NCBI GenBank assembly: GCA_014858325.1
Contig: RKCM01000187.1
Coordinates: 1-10,735, forward strand
Source of the DNA: Oscillospiraceae bacterium
GTDB taxonomy: Bacteria; Bacillota; Clostridia; Oscillospirales; Ruminococcaceae
Direction of reading: 5' to 3'
Length of the DNA: 10,735 nucleotides
Made by a program: the position numbers and the translations under genes. Under the pieces are notes generated by a model, which had not been told where the DNA came from, did no database searches, and worked only from the letters and a program-made list of their open reading frames with translations. The stretch's first letter is position 1. Each line of letters opens with the position of its first letter. This document shows positions 1 through 5,623 of this stretch, piece after piece.

Positions 1-1
1 C

Positions 2-298
2 CCGGAGGGGGCGGCGGTGAGCCTGCCGCTGCTGCAGGAGGGCAGGCCCCGGGGCAGGGCTTTTCTGGCCGGGGCGGCATCCGGGATGGTGGAGCCGCTG
101 GGGGCTGTGCTGGCGCTGGGGCTGGCGGGCTGGGTGCAGGCGGCACTGCCGTGGCTTTTGAGCATGGCGGCGGGGTGCATGGTCTGCGTGACGGCGCAGG
201 AGATGATCCCGCAGGCCGTGGAGCCGGATGAACCGGCGGGGGTGGTCAGCGTGGTGCTGGGCTTTGCGCTGATGATGGCGCTGGATGTGGCGCTGTAG
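2..298 (+). CDS. ZIP-family divalent metal transporter, C-terminal part (5' end outside window)
   Basis: This is the last 98 codons of a membrane transporter that probably imports zinc, iron or manganese across the cytoplasmic membrane. The reading frame is open from the first bases, so the GTG at position 17 is an internal valine and not the start. The visible part begins with PEGAAVSLPL, the metal-binding helix motif of ZIP proteins. It continues with SGMVEPLGAVLA, a conserved helix with its Glu-Pro pair, and AAGCMVCVTAQEMIP, the later acidic helix. It ends in a hydrophobic helix with MMALDVAL at the C-terminus, as is usual in bacterial ZupT/ZIP proteins. The gene converges on the mscS-type gene with only 30 bases between, and I see no clear terminator there. 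The family call is firm; the metal cannot be told from this fragment. Confidence 0.85.
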   Translation, partial: PEGAAVSLPLLQEGRPRGRAFLAGAASGMVEPLGAVLALGLAGWVQAALPWLLSMAAGCMVCVTAQEMIPQAVEPDEPAGVVSVVLGFALMMALDVAL

Positions 299-328
299 GG
301 TCCGCTCGCAGCCAGCAAGCAGCATGAC

Positions 329-1408
329 TTATTTCGCCAGATAAACCGTCGTGGAGGGAAAGGCAAAATCCACGCCGTCCCTCTGCATCACGTCCATGAC
401 GTTAAGGTTGAGGTCGTTCTGCATCTGCAAAAAGGTCCCGGCCTGATTGGTGCGCAGATAGGCGGAGACCAGCAGGTTGATGCTGGAATCGCCGAAGCTG
501 GTGAGACGGACGAGGGCAGAACCTTTTTCGACGGATTCGCTGGCCTCCAGCATGGCGGTCAGGTCGGCCATGAGCTGCTCCAGCTTGGCGCGGCTGGTGC
601 CGTAGGTGACGCCCAGCGTGAACTTATAGGGCCGGGTGGTGCGCATGGCGCAGTTGACGATGGTGGAGGAGCACACCTTGCTGTTGGTGAGGATGCTGAC
701 GGATTTGTCCAGCCCACGGATCTTGATGGAGCGGAAGTTGATGTCAATGACCTCACCCTCCACATCGCCCGCAATGATCCAATCGCCCACGGCAAAGGGC
801 TTGTCCACGAGGATGACGATGCCGCTGAAGATGTTGCCGGCAGTCTCCTGCGCAGCCAGAGAGATGGTCAGGCCGATGAGGCCGGCACCGGCGACGATGC
901 TGCCGATGGGAAAGCCGCTCTCCTGCGCGAGGGTGGCCACGCCCAGGATCACGACGAGCACCTTGTAGGCGGTATCCAGCAGGGAGAGCAGGGTCTTGTT
1001 GGAGCGGATCTCCTCGCTGCAGCTTTTCAGCAGCAGGGAAGCCACGTCGGAGGCCAGATACAACCCCTCGCAGATGCAGAAGGTCATGGCCATCCGATAC
1101 ACCATCAGCAGCAGCTTGGGCATCCCCTGAATGGCCCAGGGCAGGGAAGCCAGGGCCAGATAGATGCCGCTGAACCAGACCATCCGCTGGGCGGGGACGG
1201 AAAAGCTTTGCAGCAGGATGTGGGTGGCCTCAAAGTGCCAGGAGTAGGCCAGCAGCTTTGGAAAAAACTTTTTTCGGAGCAGGCTGCGGGCCAGAGCTCC
1301 CAGCGCCAGCAGCGCCAGTGCGCAGGCACAGCGGGCGGCAAAAGCGGCCCAGCCCTCCAGCAAAAGGCTGCCGATGGCAAAGCCCAGGCTGTGGATGACA
1401 AAGATCAT
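329..1408 (-). CDS. MscS-family mechanosensitive ion channel
   Basis: A 359-residue small-conductance mechanosensitive channel of the cytoplasmic membrane, expected to open under membrane tension and release solutes after hypo-osmotic shock. Hydrophobic segments near residues 5-40, 75-110 and 145-165 precede the pore-lining helix (about 166-202), which carries the Gly/Ala-rich GSIVAGAGLIGL stretch and then the AGNIFSGIVIL segment. The beta domain follows (about 203-255, with DKPFAVGDWI and GEVIDINFRSIKI), then the alpha/beta domain, ending in FAFPSTTVYL, a typical MscS C-terminus. The extra N-terminal helices make it larger than E. coli MscS (286 residues) and closer in plan to the YnaI/YbdG type. 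The start is the ATG at 1408, with AAAGGA 9 bases upstream. It has its own promoter and is divergent from ribU. Confidence 0.92.
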   Translation of the reverse strand: MIFVIHSLGFAIGSLLLEGWAAFAARCACALALLALGALARSLLRKKFFPKLLAYSWHFEATHILLQSFSVPAQRMVWFSGIYLALASLPWAIQGMPKLLLMVYRMAMTFCICEGLYLASDVASLLLKSCSEEIRSNKTLLSLLDTAYKVLVVILGVATLAQESGFPIGSIVAGAGLIGLTISLAAQETAGNIFSGIVILVDKPFAVGDWIIAGDVEGEVIDINFRSIKIRGLDKSVSILTNSKVCSSTIVNCAMRTTRPYKFTLGVTYGTSRAKLEQLMADLTAMLEASESVEKGSALVRLTSFGDSSINLLVSAYLRTNQAGTFLQMQNDLNLNVMDVMQRDGVDFAFPSTTVYLAK

Positions 1409-1449
1409 GGAAAATCGTCCTTTCGATGCGATGATTTCAAAACAGATTC

Positions 1450-1478
1450 AGTATAGCATATTCCGGCAGGAGGCGCAA
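1450..1478 (-). promoter_or_regulatory. Promoter of the mscS-type gene
   Basis: On the minus strand, TTGCGC (1478-1473) is followed after 17 bases by TATACT (1455-1450). A TG sits one base upstream of the -10 box (extended -10), which makes up for the poor -35 box. The start point would be near 1443, giving a leader of about 35 bases before the ATG at 1408. Confidence 0.6.
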
Positions 1479-1536
1479 ATCCCCGGGGGACAGAGCCGGG
1501 CTCGTGAAAAACAAAACAAACTTTTGGCCCATGGGG

Positions 1537-1565
1537 TTGACAAAGCCGGGCCGCTGCGCTATACT
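1537..1565 (+). promoter_or_regulatory. Promoter of the FMN riboswitch-ribU transcript
   Basis: TTGACA (1537-1542), a 17-base spacer and TATACT (1560-1565) make a near-consensus sigma-A promoter. Transcription would start near 1572, about 10 bases before the first riboswitch helix. A strong promoter is expected when control is exerted later by a terminator. Confidence 0.85.
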
Positions 1566-1580
1566 GTGGGCCAGAAAGTT

Positions 1581-1694
1581 CGTTTCAGGGCGGGGTGCGA
1601 TTCCCCACCGGCGGTATAGCCCGCGACCACTCCCCATGGAGTGCTGACTCGGTGAAACTCCGAGGCCGACGGTATAGTCCGGATGCAAGAAACG
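1581..1694 (+). promoter_or_regulatory. FMN riboswitch (RFN element) aptamer
   Basis: The conserved RFN core is easy to read. AGGGCGGGGTG and ATTCCCCACCGGCGGTA lie at 1587-1616, followed by AGCCCGCGA, then GACTCGGTGAAACTCCGAGG, CCGACGGTATAGTCCGGATG and the closing GAAACG. The closing helix P1 is formed by CGTTTC (1581-1586) and GAAACG (1689-1694). A variable arm (ACTCCCC-ATGG-AGT region) lies between. RFN elements bind flavin mononucleotide. Here the aptamer is followed by an intrinsic terminator, so bound FMN should promote premature termination and switch off ribU. A 6-bp hairpin (AGACAA 1697-1702 with TTGTCT 1709-1714) lies between aptamer and terminator. Confidence 0.97.
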
Positions 1695-1715
1695 GCAGAC
1701 AACTGGATTTGTCTA

Positions 1716-1756
1716 CGCGCCCTGTTGCAGTGTGTTTGCAGCAGGGCGCGTTTTTT
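1716..1756 (+). terminator. Riboswitch-controlled intrinsic terminator
   Basis: CGCGCCCTGTTGCA (1716-1729) pairs with TGCAGCAGGGCGCG (1737-1750) over 14 bp with one G-U pair and a 7-base loop, and is followed by six T (1751-1756). It sits between the FMN aptamer and the ribU ribosome binding site, so it is the expression platform of the riboswitch and not the end of an upstream gene. Confidence 0.93.
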
Positions 1757-1762
1757 GGTTTG

Positions 1763-1824
1763 TCTTCCCGGTTCCGAAAAGGGCTTTCCCATTACACAAC
1801 AAGGGGCAAGCCGCCCCGGGAGGA
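1763..1824 (+). promoter_or_regulatory. Possible ribU Shine-Dalgarno-masking stem
   Basis: TCTTCCCGG (1763-1771) can pair over 9 bp, with one G-U pair, with CCGGGAGGA (1816-1824), which contains the ribU ribosome binding site. It lies downstream of the terminator, so it could add a translational layer of control. Only the pairing is seen; a role is inferred and it may be chance. A competing small hairpin, GGGGC with GCCCC, lies just upstream of the site. Confidence 0.3.
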
Positions 1825-1829
1825 AAAAT

Positions 1830-2429
1830 ATGCGCAAAGATACGACCCACAACCTGACCGTCGCTGCGATGCTGAGCGCCGTGGCCTTCATCCTGATGTT
1901 CATCGAGTTCCCGCTGCCGATGCTCATCCCGTCCTTCGTCAAGATGGACTTCTCCGACCTGCCCGCCCTGCTGGGCGCGTTTGCACTGGGGCCCATCTAC
2001 GGCGTGGTCATCAGCTTTATGAAGAACCTGCTCCACATCGTGGTCAAGGGCACCTCCACCGCCTGCGTGGGCGAGCTGTGCAACTTTATGCTGGGCGCGG
2101 TCTTCTCCGCCGTGGCAGGCAGCCTCTACAAGCACCGCAAGAGCCGCAAGACCGCCATCCTGGGTGCGCTGGCCGGTGCCGCCGCCATGGCCCTGTTCAG
2201 CGTGCCGTCCAACTACTTCATCACCTATCCGGCGTATGTGCAGTTCTACCACATGCCGCTGGAAGCCATCCTGGGGATGTATCAGGCCATTCTGCCCTCG
2301 GCCAACAGCCTCATCAAGTGCCTGGTCATCTTCAATATGCCCTTCACCCTCGTCAAGGGCCTGCTGGACGCCGCCATCTGTATGCTGATCTATAAGCCGC
2401 TGTCGCCCATCCTGCACGGCAGACACTAA
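1830..2429 (+). CDS. ribU: Riboflavin ECF transporter substrate-binding (S) subunit RibU
   Basis: A 199-residue integral membrane protein that binds riboflavin and, with the shared ECF module (EcfT and two EcfA ATPases, not in this window), imports it. The start is the ATG at 1830, with GGGAGG ending 6 bases upstream; the frame stays open further upstream, but only through the riboswitch. About six hydrophobic segments are visible. The first contains small residues spaced as in the AxxxA helix by which S subunits dock on EcfT (AAMLSAVAFILM). Family marks of RibU follow: KMDFSDLPALLGAFALGP, then KNLLH, then GELCNFMLGAVFS, and near the end FNMPFTLVKGLLDAAI. Length fits the family (about 190-210). 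Control by an FMN riboswitch supports riboflavin as the substrate. It appears to be a single-gene unit; no strong terminator follows the stop codon. Confidence 0.95.
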   Translation: MRKDTTHNLTVAAMLSAVAFILMFIEFPLPMLIPSFVKMDFSDLPALLGAFALGPIYGVVISFMKNLLHIVVKGTSTACVGELCNFMLGAVFSAVAGSLYKHRKSRKTAILGALAGAAAMALFSVPSNYFITYPAYVQFYHMPLEAILGMYQAILPSANSLIKCLVIFNMPFTLVKGLLDAAICMLIYKPLSPILHGRH

Positions 2430-2458
2430 AAACAGCCTGTCTGCGGGCGCTGCCGCCC

Positions 2459-2487
2459 TTGACAAGCTGCGAAAAATCAACTATACT
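2459..2487 (+). promoter_or_regulatory. Promoter of the small RNA opposing the toxin-like gene
   Basis: TTGACA (2459-2464), 17 bases, then TATACT (2482-2487): the same two boxes and spacing as the ribU promoter, 11 of 12 consensus bases. The start point would be near 2494. No open reading frame of note lies between it and the next hairpin, so it probably drives a non-coding RNA. A weak hairpin (GGGCG 2445-2449 with CGCCC 2454-2458) abuts the -35 box and is the only terminator-like structure after ribU. Confidence 0.8.
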
Positions 2488-2493
2488 ACAAAT

Positions 2494-2588
2494 AGAAAAG
2501 GCGCTGGTTCTACAAACGACTAGCTCCTTACATAGTCAAAAAAGAATGACCGCTTGAGTGGGCTAGACTTGAGGCGGTCATTTCTTTT
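2494..2588 (+). ncRNA. Candidate antisense small RNA (type I antitoxin)
   Basis: A transcript of about 95 nt is predicted from the strong promoter at 2459-2487 to the hairpin at 2545-2582. It contains a small hairpin, GACTA (2518-2522) with TAGTC (2533-2537), whose loop carries CTCCTT. An A-rich linker (2538-2543) and the terminator stem follow. It is convergent with the 45-residue membrane peptide gene on the other strand, and about 50 nt of the two RNAs would be complementary (roughly 2538-2588), including the end of the toxin reading frame. This 3'-overlap layout is that of RatA with txpA in Bacillus subtilis. No coding potential or ribosome binding site is seen in it. Promoter and terminator are seen in the sequence; the RNA and its role are inferred. 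Confidence 0.6.
2545..2582. terminator. Bidirectional terminator shared by small RNA and toxin-like gene
   Basis: AATGACCGC (2545-2553) pairs with GCGGTCATT (2574-2582). On the plus strand it is followed by TCTTTT; on the minus strand by CTTTTTTG. The stop codon of the minus-strand peptide gene (2580-2578) lies inside the 3' arm, so the toxin mRNA ends directly after its coding region. Confidence 0.75.
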
Positions 2589-2715
2589 GTCCATTTTTAT
2601 TCTGCCGCTCTGCGATTTTCCATGCGACATCAAAAGCACCGAACAGGACCGTAAAGATCAAGCTCAGCAAACTGATGATGACCGCTAAAAATGTAAGCGT
2701 TTCAGTCAATGTCAT
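2578..2715 (-). CDS. Holin-like small membrane peptide, candidate type I toxin
   Basis: A 45-residue peptide with the plan of the putative holin-like toxin family: a short polar start (MTLTET), one transmembrane helix at about residues 7-28 rich in Leu, Ile, Val and Phe, and a charged tail (WKIAERQNKNGQKK) expected on the cytoplasmic side. Such peptides, for example TxpA, damage the membrane when overproduced. The start is the ATG at 2715, with AAGGGGGGA 6-7 bases upstream. The frame stays open to 2844, but the upstream part has no hydrophobic or family character and no better ribosome site. A promoter at 2909-2881 would give a leader of about 158 nt, long as in other type I toxin mRNAs. The shorter start gives the family's usual length. 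Toxicity is inferred from the family and layout, not shown by sequence. Confidence 0.65.
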   Translation of the reverse strand: MTLTETLTFLAVIISLLSLIFTVLFGAFDVAWKIAERQNKNGQKK

Positions 2716-2880
2716 CCGACATCCCCCCTTCCGGCAGAAGCCTCCGGGAGAGAAAACTTTCAAAAGTCCCTTCCCGGAGCTTTGCCTCGTTCCTGGGAAC
2801 AAGCTGCGTGCGGGTAAGGAGTCAGCCGCCTGCGTTTCAAACACAGCGCCTTTTGGCCTGCCATTGCTGGCATTGCCTAC

Positions 2881-2909
2881 AGAATATCATAAAGTTTGAC
2901 AAATTGCAA
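2881..2909 (-). promoter_or_regulatory. Promoter of the toxin-like gene
   Basis: On the minus strand, TTGCAA (2909-2904) is followed after 17 bases by TATTCT (2886-2881). It is weaker than the opposing small-RNA promoter, the usual balance in type I systems. It lies immediately beyond the terminator of the upstream MATE gene, so the peptide gene has its own transcript starting near 2874. Confidence 0.55.
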
Positions 2910-2914
2910 TCGAA

Positions 2915-2963
2915 AAACGAACCCTCTCCGTCCGCGCAAAGCAATGACGGAGAGGGTTCGTTT
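2915..2963. terminator. Strong terminator of the MATE gene
   Basis: A perfect 18-bp stem, AAACGAACCCTCTCCGTC (2915-2932) with GACGGAGAGGGTTCGTTT (2946-2963), has a 13-base loop. On the minus strand it ends in a T run (complement of 2917-2913), which fits termination of the MATE transcript whose stop codon overlaps the base of the stem. It separates that gene from the toxin-like gene. Confidence 0.92.
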
Positions 2964-4380
2964 ATGCAAGGGCGCCTTTTTCCAGCCATTTGCCACGGGC
3001 AAGGCGGAGGAGGAACAGCACGCCGCGGGTGCACAGCTCGAAGCACATGGCGCTCCAGACGCCCACAAGGCCGAAGCGGGGGGCGAGGAGAAAGGCCAGC
3101 GTAAGGCGGATGCCCCACATGCTGAGCAGGTTGAGCACGAAGCAGGCCGCGGAGTCGCCCGCGCCCTGCATGGCCCCGCTGGCTACGATGGATGCGCCGA
3201 ACATGGGTTCGGCAAAGGCCTCGATGCGCAATACCCGGGCTCCCAGCGCAATGACGGCTCGGTCGGCGGTGAAGATGCCCATGAGCGCCGGGGCGAAGGC
3301 GAACAGTCCCACGCCGGAAAGGGCCATGATGCCCACCCCCATGCCGGTGCACAGCCACGCAAAGCGCTTGGCCATATCCCGGCGGTGGGCTCCCACAGCC
3401 TGCCCGATGAGGGCGATGGCGGCGCTCTGGATGCCGTAGCCCGCCATATAGCACAGACCCTCGGCGGAGACGCCCAGACTGTTGGCCGCAATGGCCACGG
3501 TGCCCAGCTGGGAGACGATGCGCACCTGCAGCACCTGCGCGGAGGAAAGGGCTGCGCGCTCAGCCGCCAGCGGCAGGCCCACCTTGCGCAGATTCTGGAG
3601 GCAGGCGCGGGTGATCTTCCAGCTGCCGGGCTTGCGGATGCACAGGGGGCCCTCCCGCAGCAGAAGAAGAGCCAGCGCCAGCAAGCCGCCCACTACGTTT
3701 GCAAGGGCGGTGCCCAGCGCCGCGCCCGGCACCGCAAGGCCGGCACCCCAGACGGTGACGCTCTGGCCGAAGAAGGTCAGCTGCCGGGTGGGGTTGATGA
3801 GGAAAAAGTTGAAGAAGACATCCAGCAGGCAGACCAGCACACTGATGAGGCCGGGGGTCAGCGCATCGCCGGTGGCCCGCAGCATGGCGGTGTACATGCC
3901 CATGCCCATGGTGAAGGGGAGGGCAGCCGACCAGATGGCAAAGTAGGCGGAGGCGTTGGCCTGCAGGCTGGCGTCCGCCCCCAGCCACCCGGGCAGAAAG
4001 CGGCTGATGCCGATGCCAAAGGCCGCCGCCGCCAGGCCCGCTGCCAGATTGAACAGCATGGCTTGCCGCAGCACGCCCCGGGCGTCGGCCTGCCGGTCGG
4101 CCCCGAGATACTGCGCGATCTGGATGGAAAAGGCGGTGTACAGCCCCACCAGCACGCCGTGCAGCAGCCAGGTGCTGGAGCTGACGATGCCGATGGAGGC
4201 GGTGGCTTCGGCCCCGATGTGGCCCACCATGGCCGCGTCGATGTACTCCATGGCCGTGACGACGACCTGCTCCAAAATGGAGGGGATGCTCAGCATCAGC
4301 GCAACGGCGGCGGTGTCCTGCAGGGAGATATCTCCGCCCTGCCGCATCCGGGCGGAAAGCTGTTTGAGGGATAGTGTCAT
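2962..4380 (-). CDS. MATE-family multidrug/cation efflux protein
   Basis: A 472-residue inner-membrane exporter of the multidrug and toxic compound extrusion family, which expels organic cations or metabolites in exchange for Na+ or H+. About twelve hydrophobic helices fall into two homologous halves of some 200 residues. The first half starts with the hallmark IPSILEQVVVTAMEYIDAAM followed by VGHIGAEATASIG. The second has GLPLAAERAALSSAQVLQVR and later GAMQGAGDSAACF. The first half has the matching AMLRATGDALTPG segment. Length is normal (440-480). The start is the ATG at 4380, with AGGAGA 4 bases upstream. The frame extends to 4449, but that part lies within and above the promoter. It is a single-gene unit with a consensus promoter and a strong terminator, and is divergent from the mraY-like gene. 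The substrate cannot be told. Confidence 0.93.
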   Translation of the reverse strand: MTLSLKQLSARMRQGGDISLQDTAAVALMLSIPSILEQVVVTAMEYIDAAMVGHIGAEATASIGIVSSSTWLLHGVLVGLYTAFSIQIAQYLGADRQADARGVLRQAMLFNLAAGLAAAAFGIGISRFLPGWLGADASLQANASAYFAIWSAALPFTMGMGMYTAMLRATGDALTPGLISVLVCLLDVFFNFFLINPTRQLTFFGQSVTVWGAGLAVPGAALGTALANVVGGLLALALLLLREGPLCIRKPGSWKITRACLQNLRKVGLPLAAERAALSSAQVLQVRIVSQLGTVAIAANSLGVSAEGLCYMAGYGIQSAAIALIGQAVGAHRRDMAKRFAWLCTGMGVGIMALSGVGLFAFAPALMGIFTADRAVIALGARVLRIEAFAEPMFGASIVASGAMQGAGDSAACFVLNLLSMWGIRLTLAFLLAPRFGLVGVWSAMCFELCTRGVLFLLRLARGKWLEKGALA

Positions 4381-4420
4381 AGCGTCTCCTGTAAATAAAA
4401 TGCTTACAAAGTCGAGTCCC

Positions 4421-4449
4421 ATTATAATAGGTACCCGGAAAAATGTCAA
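4421..4449 (-). promoter_or_regulatory. Promoter of the MATE gene
   Basis: On the minus strand, TTGACA (4449-4444), 17 bases and TATAAT (4426-4421) form a perfect consensus sigma-A promoter. The start point near 4414 gives a leader of about 34 nt. Such a strong promoter on an efflux gene suggests constant expression, or repression by an operator I cannot identify. Confidence 0.88.
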
Positions 4450-4474
4450 TCTGCGCCTTTTTGCCCCGGAGCGA

Positions 4475-4503
4475 TTGATTTTTGTCCCCGGGCGTGATAC
4501 ACT
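4475..4503 (+). promoter_or_regulatory. Promoter of the mraY-like gene
   Basis: TTGATT (4475-4480), 17 bases, then TACACT (4498-4503), with a TG one base before the -10 box. The start point near 4510 gives a leader of about 35 nt to the ATG at 4545. Its -35 box lies 25 bases from that of the divergent MATE promoter. Confidence 0.65.
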
Positions 4504-4544
4504 CTCAGCGTACCAAGAATACCATGAAAGAGGAATGTTTGATT

Positions 4545-5495
4545 ATGGTTACGATCCTGTCTGACGCCATCGGCACCCGCGGCGTGGATGCCTTGGCTTT
4601 TCTGCTGGCTTTTGCACTGACCGCCCTGATGGACTCGCTCTTCCGCGATAAGCTGCCCCAGGACCATGGCCGCGCCTACGCGGTGGACGGCCAGCTTTCC
4701 AAGGGCAAGGCCCGGGGCTCCGGCCTGATCTTTGTGCTCTGCATTGCGCTGGTGACGCTGGCGATGCTGCCGTTTCAGGTAGAGTACCTCATTTACACCG
4801 TGCTGCTCATTGCCTCCATGCTCTCCGGCTACTTTGACGACGCCTCCGATGTGGCGTGGAACGAGTATAAGAAGGGCCTCATCGACTTTGTCATCGCGGT
4901 GGTGGCGGGCGTTACGTACCTCAACTTCAACGGCACGGGCGTCCACTTCTTCAGCTGGGCCTTCCACATCCCGTACCCGGTGTACCTGCTGCTCATCGTC
5001 ATCCTCATCTGGGCCAGCATCAACGTCGTCAACTGCACCGACGGCGTGGACGGCCTTTCCGCCAGCCTGGCGGTGGTGTCCATCGGCACCTTCCTGCTGG
5101 CCTACTGGGACCAGCTGGGCGAGTACGCCACGGCGGGCGTGATCTTCATCGGTGCGCTGCTGGCGTATCTCTGGATGAACGCCAAGCCCTCCACGCTGCT
5201 GATGGGCGACGCGGGCAGCCGTGCCATGGGCTTTTTCCTTGCCATTCTGGCGCTGAAGTGCGGCCACCCCTTCGCGTTCCTGCTGGCGGCGCTGGTCTTC
5301 ATCGTGGACGGCAGCCTGGGCATCCTCAAGATCAGCCTGAAGCGTTTTCTGCACATCAGCATCCTGAAAAACACCCGCACGCCCCTCCACGACTGTGCCC
5401 GTAAGCAGAAGGGCTGGAGCGATGAGCAGGTGGTGGCCCGCTGGCTCATCCTGCAGGCCGTGGCCTCGGCTCTGCTGGTGCTCCTTGTGCATTGA
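4545..5495 (+). CDS. mraY: MraY-family phospho-N-acetylmuramoyl-pentapeptide transferase (variant C-terminal motif)
   Basis: A 316-residue polytopic membrane enzyme that transfers a phosphosugar from a UDP precursor to undecaprenyl phosphate; for MraY this makes lipid I of peptidoglycan. Visible catalytic parts are DGQLSKGKARGSG near residue 48, the Asp pair in GYFDDASD (98-99), NCTDGVDG (163-170, Asp166) and MGDAGS (Asp222). The C-terminal PLHDCARKQKGWSDEQ lies at 280-295. PLH plus GWS matches the MraY signature (PLHHHFE...GWSE) better than the WecA/TagO signature. However, the second and third His of the usual HHH are Asp283 and Cys284. The ATG at 4545 follows AAAGAGGA 10 bases upstream; the in-frame ATG at 4524 has no ribosome site. 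It stands alone, outside a division/cell-wall cluster. A related transferase for another glycan remains possible. Confidence 0.72.
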   Translation: MVTILSDAIGTRGVDALAFLLAFALTALMDSLFRDKLPQDHGRAYAVDGQLSKGKARGSGLIFVLCIALVTLAMLPFQVEYLIYTVLLIASMLSGYFDDASDVAWNEYKKGLIDFVIAVVAGVTYLNFNGTGVHFFSWAFHIPYPVYLLLIVILIWASINVVNCTDGVDGLSASLAVVSIGTFLLAYWDQLGEYATAGVIFIGALLAYLWMNAKPSTLLMGDAGSRAMGFFLAILALKCGHPFAFLLAALVFIVDGSLGILKISLKRFLHISILKNTRTPLHDCARKQKGWSDEQVVARWLILQAVASALLVLLVH

Positions 5496-5527
5496 AGGAC
5501 TGTATATTTACAATTTTAAGTATGACG

Positions 5528-5554
5528 TTTGTGTAACTTTCCAAAACACACAAA
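5528..5554. repeat. Short AT-rich inverted repeat upstream of the ABC operon
   Basis: TTTGTGT (5528-5534) and ACACAAA (5548-5554) are exact inverted arms with a 13-base spacer, lying 32 bases upstream of the -35 box of the amino-acid ABC operon. It could be a regulator site, but I do not recognise the motif, and in AT-rich sequence it may be chance. Confidence 0.25.
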
Positions 5555-5586
5555 ATGATGCGTAGAAAATTGTTGCACTTTACTTA

Positions 5587-5615
5587 TTGAAAGCTGGACA
5601 AAAAACAAGTATACT
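5587..5615 (+). promoter_or_regulatory. Promoter upstream of the amino-acid ABC operon
   Basis: TTGAAA (5587-5592), 17 bases, TATACT (5610-5615), with AT-rich sequence upstream. The start point would be near 5622, immediately before a terminator hairpin (5624-5678). Full-length operon mRNA from this promoter therefore requires readthrough. I find no convincing second promoter between the hairpin and the ATPase gene. Confidence 0.75.
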
Positions 5616-5623
5616 TTTATCAA

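Noticed and set aside
17..19. GTG as start of the first gene
   Set aside because: The frame continues upstream with the ZIP motif PEGAAV, so the gene is simply cut by the window edge.
1683..1829. In-frame upstream extension of ribU
   Set aside because: It would translate the end of the riboswitch and its terminator; the ATG at 1830 has a strong ribosome site and matches RibU length.
2716..2844. N-terminal extension of the holin-like peptide to 88 residues
   Set aside because: The added 43 residues have no family features, while the internal ATG at 2715 has an AAGGGGGGA site and gives the size of the family.
2897..2902. TTGACA on the plus strand as a promoter toward the MATE 3' end
   Set aside because: No -10 box is found at 16-18 bases; the site falls into the MATE terminator stem.
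2896..4374. A 492-codon open frame antisense to the MATE gene
   Set aside because: Same cause; repetitive Gly, His, Ala and Gln composition and no family character, while the MATE frame is full length.
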